From Peptoniphilus duerdenii ATCC BAA-1640 (GTDB lineage: Bacteria > Bacillota > Clostridia > Tissierellales > Peptoniphilaceae), in contig NZ_GL397071.1 of the NCBI RefSeq assembly GCF_000146345.1, positions 349,604 through 413,603 on the forward strand: a stretch of DNA of 64,000 nt, read 5' to 3'. Position 1 is the stretch's first letter, and every line of letters begins with the position of its first letter. Below, piece by piece: positions 26,960-36,200 of this stretch. The notes beneath the pieces are model-generated. The model did no database searches and had not been told where the DNA came from. It saw only the letters and a program-made list of their open reading frames with translations. The position numbers were made by a program, and so were the translations under genes.

Positions 26960-27733
26960 ATGAAAAATAATAATAAATCTAATAAATCTTTAGAAAAAAT
27001 AAATAAAGAAAAAGAAAATTCGAGAAAGAGCAACCTGACCTTCGGTGTGATTTCCATACTCATCCCAATAGGTGCAGAGTTTTACTTCGGCAAGAGTCCT
27101 TATATGGAGAGTACGACTCTTATGATGATTTTGTGGATGTTTGTAAACTATATGTTTTTAACTACCACCTACCAACTCATTGTAAACTACACGCCGATCA
27201 TGACTCTAAAGGGACTTACCATGAGAAAGACGAGGTTAAATTTAAATCTTCTCACCTACTATGCGGCGATTGTGTTTTTTAACGCATACTTTCTCTACAA
27301 TCTATACACCAGGGACAATGTAATCATCTCAAGGCTTGCAAATCCAATACTTATGGTGATGGTTCTACTAACATTTTTTATAAATCTATACAGCGGAATC
27401 TTTCCAAAGATTACGAAGAAGGACAATGTGACCCTCTACGATGTAAGTGATAAGCTTCCATTTAGAAATGGTCGTGAAAAGGTGGATGTCCTTGCTGGGA
27501 TTTATGAAGGCGGCCTTGTGGTTGGGATAAATAAATTTAGATTTTCCACTATTAATAATATTTTTGAAGATAAGGATACCTTGGTCATCCGTGGAAAGGA
27601 CGAAGAGGGCGCTTACAGGGTAAATATTTCCGCTCCAAAGACCAAGTACATGATGAAAAACTATATAAGAGCAGCAGAAGAGTTGAAGCTTCTTTCTAGG
27701 GACGTTATAAATATTTCTTATGAAGATCTATAA
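26960..27733 (+). CDS. Membrane protein of unknown function
   Basis: A 257-aa protein. A basic N-terminal tail (residues 1-24) is followed by four hydrophobic segments (about 25-45, 52-75, 95-115, 123-145) and a soluble C-terminal domain of about 100 residues with a mixed beta pattern (EKVDVLAGIYEGGLVVGINKF). I do not recognise the family, although the layout resembles small membrane proteins with a cytoplasmic PH-like domain. The ATG at 26960 follows GGAGG. A TATAAT at 26929-26934 may be its promoter. It stands alone. Confidence 0.75.
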   Translation: MKNNNKSNKSLEKINKEKENSRKSNLTFGVISILIPIGAEFYFGKSPYMESTTLMMILWMFVNYMFLTTTYQLIVNYTPIMTLKGLTMRKTRLNLNLLTYYAAIVFFNAYFLYNLYTRDNVIISRLANPILMVMVLLTFFINLYSGIFPKITKKDNVTLYDVSDKLPFRNGREKVDVLAGIYEGGLVVGINKFRFSTINNIFEDKDTLVIRGKDEEGAYRVNISAPKTKYMMKNYIRAAEELKLLSRDVINISYEDL

Positions 27734-27773
27734 TCTTTACATGAGTTTTACACAAAATATATGTTTGTAAAAT

Positions 27774-27833
27774 TGTGGATAATGTGGATAAGATTGGGGA
27801 TAAGGGAATTACAGCGTTTATAACTGTTGATAA
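27774..27833 (-). other. DnaA-box cluster between convergent genes
   Basis: Four DnaA-box-like sites lie in the same orientation within 60 bp. TGTGGATAA at 27774-27782 and at 27783-27791 are perfect consensus boxes placed end to end. TGGGGATAA at 27795-27803 and TGTTGATAA at 27825-27833 have one mismatch each. A fifth weak site (27838-27846) is part of a terminator. The flanking genes converge here, so this is not a promoter. Confidence 0.75.
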
Positions 27834-27840
27834 AAAATGT

Positions 27841-27874
27841 GGATGGATTTTAAAATAATTTTAAAAGTCCATCC
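27841..27874 (-). terminator. Terminator overlapping the end of the ABC-F gene
   Basis: GGATGGA and TCCATCC pair. The arm at 27868-27874 lies in the last codons of the ABC-F gene, and a T-run follows on the minus strand. Confidence 0.65.
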
Positions 27875-29735
27875 ACTTTTCATATGCGTTATCTAGCTTA
27901 TTTACTAAGTTTTCTCGCTCAAGGCTAAGTTTATTTATAGTTTCAAAATCTCCATCAAGACTTGCATTTGAGAGGTCTTCATCGATTGTGGATAATTTAT
28001 TTTCGATTTCCACAATTTGATCCTCCAGCTCTTTAAATTCTTTCTCACGCTTTCTTTTTTCTTCTCTTTTCTGTCTCTCTTCTTTTTTTATTTGCGCTCT
28101 TTCTGTCTTGGAAATATATACTTCTTCTTCCTCTTCTTCTGAGGTGGTCTTTTCCAAGAAGTAATCGTAGCCGCCTAAGTATTCGGTCATTTTATCTTCT
28201 TCCATGTAGAGAAGTTTATTTATGACATGGTTTAGAAAATATCTGTCGTGGGAGATTGCAAGGATTGTTCCTTCATATTGAAGCAGAGCATCCTCAAGGG
28301 CTTCCTTCGAATCTATGTCTAAATGGTTCGTCGGTTCGTCAAGAAGTAAAAAGTTGGAGCCTTTTAAAATTATTTTTAAAATGGCAACTCTCGCTTTTTC
28401 TCCACCAGAAAGTTCCCTAATGGTCTTTAGAATATCATCGTCTATAAAGAGAAACTGTGCCAAGTATTTTCTGATTTCTGAATATTTTAATTTTGGATAC
28501 TCGTCCCATATTTCGTCTAGCACCGTATTGTCTAGGTCGAGATCTCTCATCTCTTGGTCAAAATATCCGATATCCACATTGGTTCCAATTTTAAATTCGC
28601 CGCCGAAATCTTTTATTTTGCCAGTTATGATTTTAAAGATTGTGGACTTACCGATTCCATTTGGTCCCGTTAGACCAACTTTGTCGCCTTTTTGTACATT
28701 AAAAGAAATGTTTTTAAAGATTTCTCTATCGTAGGTTTTAGATAGATTTTCTATGCTTAGCACTTCTCTACCGGAGACTCTCTCCACAGGAAATTTGATA
28801 TCCACCACTTGATTTTCTTCTGGAGCCTCGATTCTCTTTACCTTGTCGAGCATTTTTTGTCTGCTCTTGCCCTGCCTTATAAATCTTGCACGACCAAGTC
28901 CCAGGTATCTTTCGATGATCTGTTCTTGTCTTTTTATTTCTTTCTGTTGATTTTCGTACTGACTTTTTCTAATTTCAAGCTGTTTCTTTCTCTCTTTTGC
29001 GTAGTATTCGTAGTTTCCGTTAAAGGTTGTAAGCTTTAGTTCATCTAGAAGCACGATTTTATTTACAATATTATTTAGAAAATATCTGTCGTGGGAGATG
29101 ATTATCACAGCTTTTTTATAATCTCTTAGGGCTCTTTCCAAGAAATTTATAGATTCAATATCGAGATGGTTCGTCGGTTCATCTAGAAGTAAAAGATCCG
29201 GATTTTTAAGGATTAAATTCGCAAGGGATAGCCTCGACTTCTGCCCTCCTGAAAGTTCAGAAATCTTTTTGCCGAACTCATCTTCAGAAAAGCCAAGCCC
29301 TATTAAAGTGCCTCTAATCTTAGATCCTACACTGTATCCGTCAAGCTTTTGGTACTGGTCACTTATCTTTTGGTACTCTTCCATTACATCGGATAGTTTC
29401 TCCTCGTCGTGCATCTCGCCTTCAAGTTCGCGAAGTCTCCTCTCAAGGGCGAACACCTCTTCGAAATTTTCTTCTGCACTTTCGTAGATACTCTTTGTTA
29501 AATCCTCGAATGGATTTTGTTTTAAATATCCAATGGTTAAATCCTTGGTCTTTATAATAGTCCCGTCGTCGTAGGAAATTTTATCCGTAATTATATTAAA
29601 TAGTGTGGTCTTGCCGGTTCCGTTATTTCCGATGAGACCTACCTTATCATTATCTTCTACTATTAGAGATGCTCCGTCAAAGATCACTCTTTCAATAAAT
29701 GATTTTTTTAAATTTGAAATATTAAGTATTGCCAT
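27861..29735 (-). CDS. ABC-F family ATPase (Uup-like)
   Basis: A soluble double-ATPase protein of 624 aa. The first nucleotide domain has GNNGTGKTTLFNII, LSGGQKSRLSLA and LLLLDEPTNHLD; the second has GPNGIGKSTIFKII, LSGGEKARVAIL and FLLLDEPTNHLD. Between them is the ABC-F linker, and the C terminus (about 530-620) is a charged coiled coil as in Uup. ABC-F proteins act on ribosomes as translation factors or antibiotic-resistance proteins, and Uup also affects DNA stability. No membrane segment is present. A resistance role cannot be excluded from sequence alone. Confidence 0.92.
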   Translation of the reverse strand: MAILNISNLKKSFIERVIFDGASLIVEDNDKVGLIGNNGTGKTTLFNIITDKISYDDGTIIKTKDLTIGYLKQNPFEDLTKSIYESAEENFEEVFALERRLRELEGEMHDEEKLSDVMEEYQKISDQYQKLDGYSVGSKIRGTLIGLGFSEDEFGKKISELSGGQKSRLSLANLILKNPDLLLLDEPTNHLDIESINFLERALRDYKKAVIIISHDRYFLNNIVNKIVLLDELKLTTFNGNYEYYAKERKKQLEIRKSQYENQQKEIKRQEQIIERYLGLGRARFIRQGKSRQKMLDKVKRIEAPEENQVVDIKFPVERVSGREVLSIENLSKTYDREIFKNISFNVQKGDKVGLTGPNGIGKSTIFKIITGKIKDFGGEFKIGTNVDIGYFDQEMRDLDLDNTVLDEIWDEYPKLKYSEIRKYLAQFLFIDDDILKTIRELSGGEKARVAILKIILKGSNFLLLDEPTNHLDIDSKEALEDALLQYEGTILAISHDRYFLNHVINKLLYMEEDKMTEYLGGYDYFLEKTTSEEEEEEVYISKTERAQIKKEERQKREEKRKREKEFKELEDQIVEIENKLSTIDEDLSNASLDGDFETINKLSLERENLVNKLDNAYEKWMDF

Positions 29736-29845
29736 ATTGCACCTCAGATAAATATTAACACATTTTTTCTATCTATTAAAGCGTTTGAATTTGTGAAGAG
29801 ATAAAACTATTTTAGTAAATGAAAGCTTTTATAAAACAAGAATAT

Positions 29846-29863
29846 TTGTTATAATAATAACAT
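29846..29863 (+). promoter_or_regulatory. Candidate Rex operator over the rex promoter
   Basis: TTGTTATAATAATAACAT has the TTGTTA-N6-TAACAx form of clostridial Rex sites and covers a TATAAT -10 element (29850-29855) 15 bp upstream of the rex ATG. It suggests self-regulation. Confidence 0.6.
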
Positions 29864-29878
29864 AATGAGGAGGCGAAT

Positions 29879-30496
29879 ATGGAAAAGAGAATATCGGAGT
29901 CGGTAATTAGAAGACTTCCAATCTATCACAGATACTTAACAGAATTAATCGACGATAGAATTGAGAGAATATCTTCTTCCGAACTTTCAAAATTAACCGG
30001 TTTTACTGCTTCCCAAATCAGACAGGACCTCAATAACTTTGGAGGGTTTGGCCAACAAGGTTATGGATACAATACACAGGCGTTGAGAGATCAAATAGAT
30101 AAGATACTAGGAATAGATAAGGTATATACTGCAGTTTTAATCGGTGTTGGACATTTGGGAACTGCCATCGCAAGCTATCAAGGATTCTCAGATTCTGGAT
30201 TTACTCTAAAGGCTTTATTTGATACAGGAGAAAAAGTTGGTTCTGAAGTTGATGGGATGGAGATAAAACCATACAAAGAACTAGAAAATTACTTAGAAAA
30301 AAATCCAATAGACATAGGAATTGTTGCAGTTCCAAAAGAAGTTGCCCAAGACGTTATAGACAGACTTTTAAAACATGGAATAAAAGGAATATGGAACTTT
30401 GCTCCATTAGACATAACCACAGATAAGGCAGTAGTTGAAAATGTAAGACTAAAAGATTCACTTTTAACACTTGGCTATTATTTAAAAAACAAATAA
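29879..30496 (+). CDS. rex: Redox-sensing transcriptional repressor Rex
   Basis: A 205-aa repressor that reads the NADH/NAD ratio. The N-terminal winged helix (residues 1-75) includes SSSELSKLTGFTASQIRQDL and the FGGFGQQGYGYN segment. The Rossmann domain carries VLIGVGHLGTAIASYQGF near residue 86. In anaerobic Firmicutes it controls fermentation and redox genes. It has its own promoter and a strong terminator. Confidence 0.95.
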   Translation: MEKRISESVIRRLPIYHRYLTELIDDRIERISSSELSKLTGFTASQIRQDLNNFGGFGQQGYGYNTQALRDQIDKILGIDKVYTAVLIGVGHLGTAIASYQGFSDSGFTLKALFDTGEKVGSEVDGMEIKPYKELENYLEKNPIDIGIVAVPKEVAQDVIDRLLKHGIKGIWNFAPLDITTDKAVVENVRLKDSLLTLGYYLKNK

Positions 30497-30513
30497 AGAT
30501 TTAAACGAAAATT

Positions 30514-30539
30514 AAGAAGACTTCGGTCTTCTTTTTTTG
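30514..30539 (+). terminator. Terminator of rex
   Basis: AAGAAGAC and GTCTTCTT pair around TTCG, followed by a T-run. The same stem-loop occurs after the next gene. Confidence 0.9.
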
Positions 30540-30685
30540 GTTATAACTTAATGTAGGTTGAAAAGGAAGTTACAAAAAACTTAAAAATAAGTTACAATTA
30601 CTTCTAATTTATCTCAAAATTTAAATAGTACTATATAATAATTTTAGATAAATGCTAGGAAAAAATACATAAAATAGGAGGAAGT

Positions 30686-31324
30686 ATGAAAAAATCTATT
30701 TTAATTTTAATGGCTGCCATTATGGTAGTATTTACCGCTTGTAGCAAGTCAGATACTAAAACAAGCGAAGTAGATAAAACTTATCCGCCAATGGTTAAAG
30801 TCGATGGAACTACCTATGGGGACACGGGCTATGAAAATGCCATGGTAACTTGTGGCACTGCTGATGGAGAGATAAAGACTACCGTAGATGGTAAGAGTAT
30901 GCCAGAAAACAACGATGAATCTAACTTCGGCACTGGATACGGCTACCAAGTTTGGGAAAATGGATATATCAATGTAGAGATAGAAGGTAGATGGATTCTA
31001 TTTAGAGATGTTGAACTAAAAGAAGATGGACAAATTCCAGAGTGGGTTGGTCATTTTACTGCTAAAGTTTTACAGACAGAAGAAAGTTCTATTATGGTAG
31101 AAGCGACAGAAATAGAAGATGGATTTTATTTCAAAGATCTACTTACTAAACCAATCTTACTATCCATCGACAATTTAAAAAATGAAAAGGACGGCAAAAC
31201 TACCACAGAAGGCCTAGAAAATAAGACTGTTGAAGTCTACTTCGGTGGAGAAATTAAAAATACTGAGCCGGAAAGCTCCGTTCCTATAAATCTAGAAAAG
31301 ATTTATAGAATAGAAGTAAAATAA
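30686..31324 (+). CDS. Lipoprotein of unknown function
   Basis: A 212-aa protein with a lipoprotein signal peptide and lipobox (MAAIMVVFTACSKSD; the cysteine at residue 20 would be lipidated). The mature part is hydrophilic and acidic, with tryptophans near the middle (YQVWENGYINVEIEGRWILF). I recognise no family. It has a good SD and stands alone between two near-identical terminators. Confidence 0.8.
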   Translation: MKKSILILMAAIMVVFTACSKSDTKTSEVDKTYPPMVKVDGTTYGDTGYENAMVTCGTADGEIKTTVDGKSMPENNDESNFGTGYGYQVWENGYINVEIEGRWILFRDVELKEDGQIPEWVGHFTAKVLQTEESSIMVEATEIEDGFYFKDLLTKPILLSIDNLKNEKDGKTTTEGLENKTVEVYFGGEIKNTEPESSVPINLEKIYRIEVK

Positions 31325-31338
31325 TTAAACGAAAAACT

Positions 31339-31362
31339 AAGAAGACTTCGGTCTTCTTTTTT
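31339..31362 (+). terminator. Terminator of the lipoprotein gene
   Basis: AAGAAGAC and GTCTTCTT pair around TTCG, followed by six T, the same hairpin as after rex. Confidence 0.9.
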
Positions 31363-31421
31363 AATTTAAAAGCGACGCCCTTTAAAGCGGCGCCAAAGAT
31401 TATAAAATAGTGATTTTCCTA

Positions 31422-31450
31422 GTGAAAGTTTTAGGTTTTAATGGTAAAAT
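31422..31450 (+). promoter_or_regulatory. Promoter giving a probably leaderless glycosylase mRNA
   Basis: An extended -10 (TGG then TAAAAT at 31445-31450) has GTGAAA 17 bp upstream. The ATG at 31457 is 7 nt after the -10, which is where transcription should start. No SD is visible. Confidence 0.55.
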
Positions 31451-31456
31451 CATGCT

Positions 31457-32332
31457 ATGGAAATAATTTTTACATCTGATGAAACAATTTTAAAAAATAT
31501 AGATTCATTTGAACCGAGCCATATCTTTAAATGTGGTCAAGCCTTCCGCTGGGACGAGTTGGAGGATGGTTCATTTATAAATGTGGCATTTAATAGAGTC
31601 TTTAGAGTATATAGAGATGGAGATGATATACATCTAGAAGGAGTGGACGAGGATTTTTACAACGCTCACCTGGTGGATTATTTCGATTTAAATAGATCCT
31701 ATTTAGATATAAAGAATGATCTTTCCAAGGACGAAACTCTAAAGGAAGCAATGCTCTACGGCGAAGGAATTAGAATTCTAAACCAAGAGCCTTTTGAAAC
31801 CATAATCACATTTATAATTTCTGCAAATAACAATATCAAGAGAATTAAAAATTCCATTAGGGATATAAGCAGAATGTATGGAGAGAAGATAGAAAATCCA
31901 TATGGAGAATACTACGCTTTTCCAACTGTAGAAGCACTTTCCAAGGCTGATCCAAAGGATCTTCGTGAGTTTGCAAAGGTTGGTTTTAGAGACGAAAGAA
32001 TCGTAAAGGCTTCTCAAATGATTTTAAATGGAGAAGTTGAAATCGACCCACTCTTCACCATGGATTTGGAACTTGCAAGAGAAGAACTGATGAAACTTCC
32101 TGGAGTAGGTCCAAAGGTCTGCGACTGCATCCTACTCTTTGCATTTAAGAGGAGCGAATCATTCCCAGTGGATGTGTGGATCAAAAGAGTTATGGAAGAA
32201 TTATATTTTAAAAGAGAAGTTAAGAAGTCTGAAGTGGCGATACTCGGTAGAGAGTATTTTGGAAAATCTGCAGGCTTTGCTCAACAGTACCTATTCTTCT
32301 ATGGAAGAGATAATAAATTGGGGGTTAAGTAA
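31457..32332 (+). CDS. 8-oxoguanine DNA glycosylase/AP lyase (OGG1 type)
   Basis: A base-excision repair enzyme of 291 aa that removes 8-oxoguanine. The N-terminal OGG domain (residues 1-110) has IFKCGQAFRWDEL. The helix-hairpin-helix reads LPGVGPKVCDCILL, with Lys220 as the catalytic lysine of the OGG1 group, and Asp239 follows in PVDVW. The order of lysine and aspartate matches human OGG1. There is no SD, but the promoter position suggests a leaderless message. It overlaps the DUF554 gene by 1 nt (TAATG). Confidence 0.92.
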   Translation: MEIIFTSDETILKNIDSFEPSHIFKCGQAFRWDELEDGSFINVAFNRVFRVYRDGDDIHLEGVDEDFYNAHLVDYFDLNRSYLDIKNDLSKDETLKEAMLYGEGIRILNQEPFETIITFIISANNNIKRIKNSIRDISRMYGEKIENPYGEYYAFPTVEALSKADPKDLREFAKVGFRDERIVKASQMILNGEVEIDPLFTMDLELAREELMKLPGVGPKVCDCILLFAFKRSESFPVDVWIKRVMEELYFKREVKKSEVAILGREYFGKSAGFAQQYLFFYGRDNKLGVK

Positions 32333-33015
32333 TGAAGGGACTTATTATAAACCTTGTGGCAATATTAATAGGCGGTCTTTCCGGCAACTTTGTAGGTTCA
32401 AGACTTAGCTCTAAGTACAAAGACCAAATCATGTCAGGGCTATCTCTTTCAATCTTTGTGGTAGGTATGGAATCTGCCCTAAAGGGAGAGAATTTTATCC
32501 AAATAATCCTTGCCATGGTCATAGGACTTGCCATAGGAACCTACTTAGATATAGAAAAGAGAATTGAATCCCTTGGAAATAAAATTCAAAAGCTTGTAAG
32601 CAAAAAAGAAGGAGACTCAACCTTCGTCGAAGGCTTTGTAAGCGGTTCGCTTATTATATGCGTAGGATCTCTTACCATCATCGGAGCATTAAACGCTGGA
32701 CTTATGGGAGATAACTCACTTCTTATAACTAAATCTGTATTCGACGGGATAACTGCATTTATTCTAGCGAGCACACTAGGAGTCGGAGTTATGTTTTCCG
32801 GTGTGCCACTTATGATTTATGAAGGGGGAATATTCTTCCTAGCAAGATACTTAAAAGATTTCTTCACACCTGCAATTATGGCAAATATAAATGGTGTAGG
32901 AGGAATACTAATACTTGCGATTGGGCTTACCATGTTAAGGATAAGAGATTTTAAAAGTGCAAATATGATTCCTGCTATATTTCTTGGAATTTTATTCGGA
33001 GCAATATGGGGATAA
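32332..33015 (+). CDS. DUF554-family membrane protein
   Basis: A membrane protein of 227 aa with about six or seven hydrophobic segments. The N terminus GLIINLVAILIGGLSGNFVG and the motif FVEGFVSGSLIICVGSLTI near residue 102 are typical of DUF554 (YdfK-like) proteins, whose role is unknown. It is translated in continuation with the glycosylase gene, without an obvious functional link. Confidence 0.85.
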   Translation: MKGLIINLVAILIGGLSGNFVGSRLSSKYKDQIMSGLSLSIFVVGMESALKGENFIQIILAMVIGLAIGTYLDIEKRIESLGNKIQKLVSKKEGDSTFVEGFVSGSLIICVGSLTIIGALNAGLMGDNSLLITKSVFDGITAFILASTLGVGVMFSGVPLMIYEGGIFFLARYLKDFFTPAIMANINGVGGILILAIGLTMLRIRDFKSANMIPAIFLGILFGAIWG

Positions 33016-33021
33016 GAATTT

Positions 33022-33046
33022 AACCAGGCGAAAGTCTGGTTTTTTG
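33022..33046 (+). terminator. Terminator after the DUF554 gene
   Basis: AACCAG and CTGGTT pair around GCGAAAGT, followed by six T. Confidence 0.8.
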
Positions 33047-33257
33047 TTGAAAAAATTTATATGTTTTTCGAAATTAATAAAAACTAATAGGAAAATTTCT
33101 CTTGATTTTGGTATTTAAAAATAAAAAGAAGCACCAGAAAATGGTTGAAAAAATATAGAATTATAAACCCGAAATTTCACAAAATTTTCTATATATGTGG
33201 TAATATTTTGATTAGAGAGAAATAAATTGAAAGTGGATAAGTATGTAGGAGGTAATG

Positions 33258-36200
33258 ATGAATATACTTATTGTTGGAAGCGGCGGAAGAGAGTACGCTC
33301 TTGGACACAATATTCTAAAAGGACATAAGGACAGAAAACTCTATTTTGCACCGGGCAATGGAGGCACCTTAAACCTTGGAGAAAATACTGGTATAAAAGT
33401 AGATGATATAGATGGACTATTAAAATTTGCATTAGAAAATAATATTGACTACACAGTTGTCGGTCCAGAACTTCCTCTTACTTTGGGAATCGTAGATAAG
33501 TTTGAAGAAAATGAAAAGAAAATCTTCGGACCAAAAGAACTCCCATCCAAATTTGAAGCAAGTAAATCATATACAAAGAAATTTTTAGAAAAATATAATA
33601 TAGCAACTGCAGAATATGGCGAGTTTGAAGACGAAAAGAGCGCCTATGAGTTTGCAGAAAAACTACTTACAAGAGATGGAAAAGTTGTACTTAAGGCGGA
33701 CGGTTTAGCTGCAGGCAAAGGAGTGTTTATCGCTGAAGATTGTTCCCATGCACAATCATTTTTAAAAGATGTATTTAACGGAGTCTACGGTGACAAAAAA
33801 GTGGTGGTGGAAGAATTCTTAGAAGGATTTGAGATGAGTTTAATCTGTCTAACTGACACGAAGACCATCCTACCTCTACCAACTTCTCGCGATCACAAGA
33901 GAGCTTATACTGGAGAAATCGGACCTAACACCGGCGGCATGGGCACCTACGCACCGAATTTAATGGCAGAATCTTTTATGCCTAGAATAAAAGAAGAAAT
34001 TTTAAATCCGATTTTAAAAGGACTTCAAAAAGAAAATATGGATTACAGAGGAGCGCTATTTATCGGACTTATGATCACCGATGAAAAGATCGAAGTACTA
34101 GAGTTTAATGTGAGATTCGGCGACCCAGAAACTCAAGTAATCCTAGAATTAATAGATAATGACCTACTAGAACTTCTTCAAAAAACTTCTGAAGGAAAAT
34201 TAGACGAAGTAGATTTAAAGGTAAATAATAAAAAGGCACTTTGTCTTGTTCTAGCGAGTGGAGGTTATCCAGGCGCCTATGAAAATGGCAAAGAAATCCA
34301 CATCGGACCTACCAAGAGTAGCATCTACTACTGCGGAACAAAACTTGAAGACGGAGTTCAAAAGACCAGCGGCGGTAGAGTTTTAAACCTCGTTTACTCT
34401 GGAGATGATTTTGATGAAGTAATAGAAACAGTTTACTCCGATGTAAAAGAAGTTTCATTTGAAAATATGGAATATAGAAAGGACATCGGTCCTAGAGTTA
34501 AGAGGGTCTATGTTGCGAAGAAGGATGAATTTGACCACGAATCCAAAGGAATCCAAAGTGAAATCGAAAATTCTCTTGGAATTAAACTTGATGGACTAAA
34601 GGTTTACAATAGGTACGACCTTGAAATGTCAAAGGAAGGCATCGAAAAGATTCTCTACACCATTCTTAGCGAAAAAGTCGTAGACGATGCGTATTTCGAA
34701 GATGCCATGGAACTTCAAAGCAAGATGGAAGATACCATTGCAGTGGCATACCTTCCAGGTCAATTCGACCAAAGGGAACAAGGAATCCTAGACACTGTAA
34801 GTTTAGTTACAGATGAAAAAATCGCGGCTAAATGTGCAAAAGTCTATGAAATAAAAGGAGCAACCAAGGAAGAACTAAAGAAAATTGAAAAATTCTTGGT
34901 AAATCCTGTGGACTCTCACAGAGTTGAGCTTCTAAACATACCGACAACCCTTAGAAAAGAACTTAAGACCACAGATAAGAACGAAATCTATGAAGGATTT
35001 ATAAATTTCAGCGAAGAAGAACTAGAAAATTTCCTAGAAGAAAAATCCCTTGCAATGAATCTTGATGATTTAAAATGTATAAGAGATTATTTCAAATCTG
35101 AAAAGAGAGATCCAAGTGAAACTGAAATCAGAATCCTCGACACATATTGGTCAGATCATTGTAGACACACCACTTTCAACACATTTTTAGATATTAATTT
35201 CGACGAAAAGACAGAGCTTGATAGAATAATTAAAAATTCTTTCGACGAATATATAAAGATAAGAGAAGAACTAAAGATTGAAAAACCGATAAACCTAATG
35301 AGTTTTGGAACGATTCTATCGAAGTACCTAAGAGCCAAAGGAAGACTAGAAGATCTAGAAGTTTCAAGCGAAATCAACGCCTGCTCAGTAAAGATTAAGA
35401 CGAGAATCGACATTGGTGGCAAGGAAGAACTAAGGGATTACCTTCTTATGTTCAAAAACGAAACCCACAACCATCCAACAGAGATAGAACCATTTGGTGG
35501 CGCATCAACCTGTCTCGGCGGAGCAATTCGTGACCCACTAAGCGGAAGAAGTTACGTCTACCAAGCAATGAGAATAACCGGCGCCGCTGATCCAAGGGAT
35601 AAAAATACCATGGCAGGTAAACTTCCTCAAAAGAAGATAACCACAGAAGCAGCCCATGGATATTCTTCCTACGGAAATCAAATCGGACTTGCAACAGGAC
35701 TCGTTGACGAAATCTACCATCCAGGCTATGTTGCTAAGAGAATGGAAACTGGAGCTGTAATAGCTGCAGCACCAATTGAAAATGTGGTAAGACTTGAGCC
35801 AGAAGCGGGAGATGTGGTAGTTCTACTCGGAGGCAAAACCGGAAGAGATGGTATTGGCGGAGCGACAGGCTCATCAAAATCCCACAGCACCACTTCAATC
35901 GTTACAGAATCTGCCCAAGTGCAAAAAGGAAATGCACCGGAAGAAAGGAAGATTCAAAGACTATTTAGACGTGAAGAAGCTACAAGACTTATCAAAAAAT
36001 GTAACGACTTCGGCGCAGGTGGAGTAAGTGTCGCAGTGGGAGAACTTCATGACGGAGTGGATATCTTCCTAGAAAATGTTCCACTTAAGTACGAAGGATT
36101 AATTCCAATGGAAATCGCAATCTCTGAATCTCAAGAGAGAATGGCGGTAGTTCTAAGTAAAAACGATGTAGAAGAGTTTGAAAAATATGCCCACGAAGAA

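Noticed and set aside
33046..33254. Purine riboswitch upstream of the PurD-PurL gene
   Set aside because: I could not find the conserved three-way junction core in the leader.
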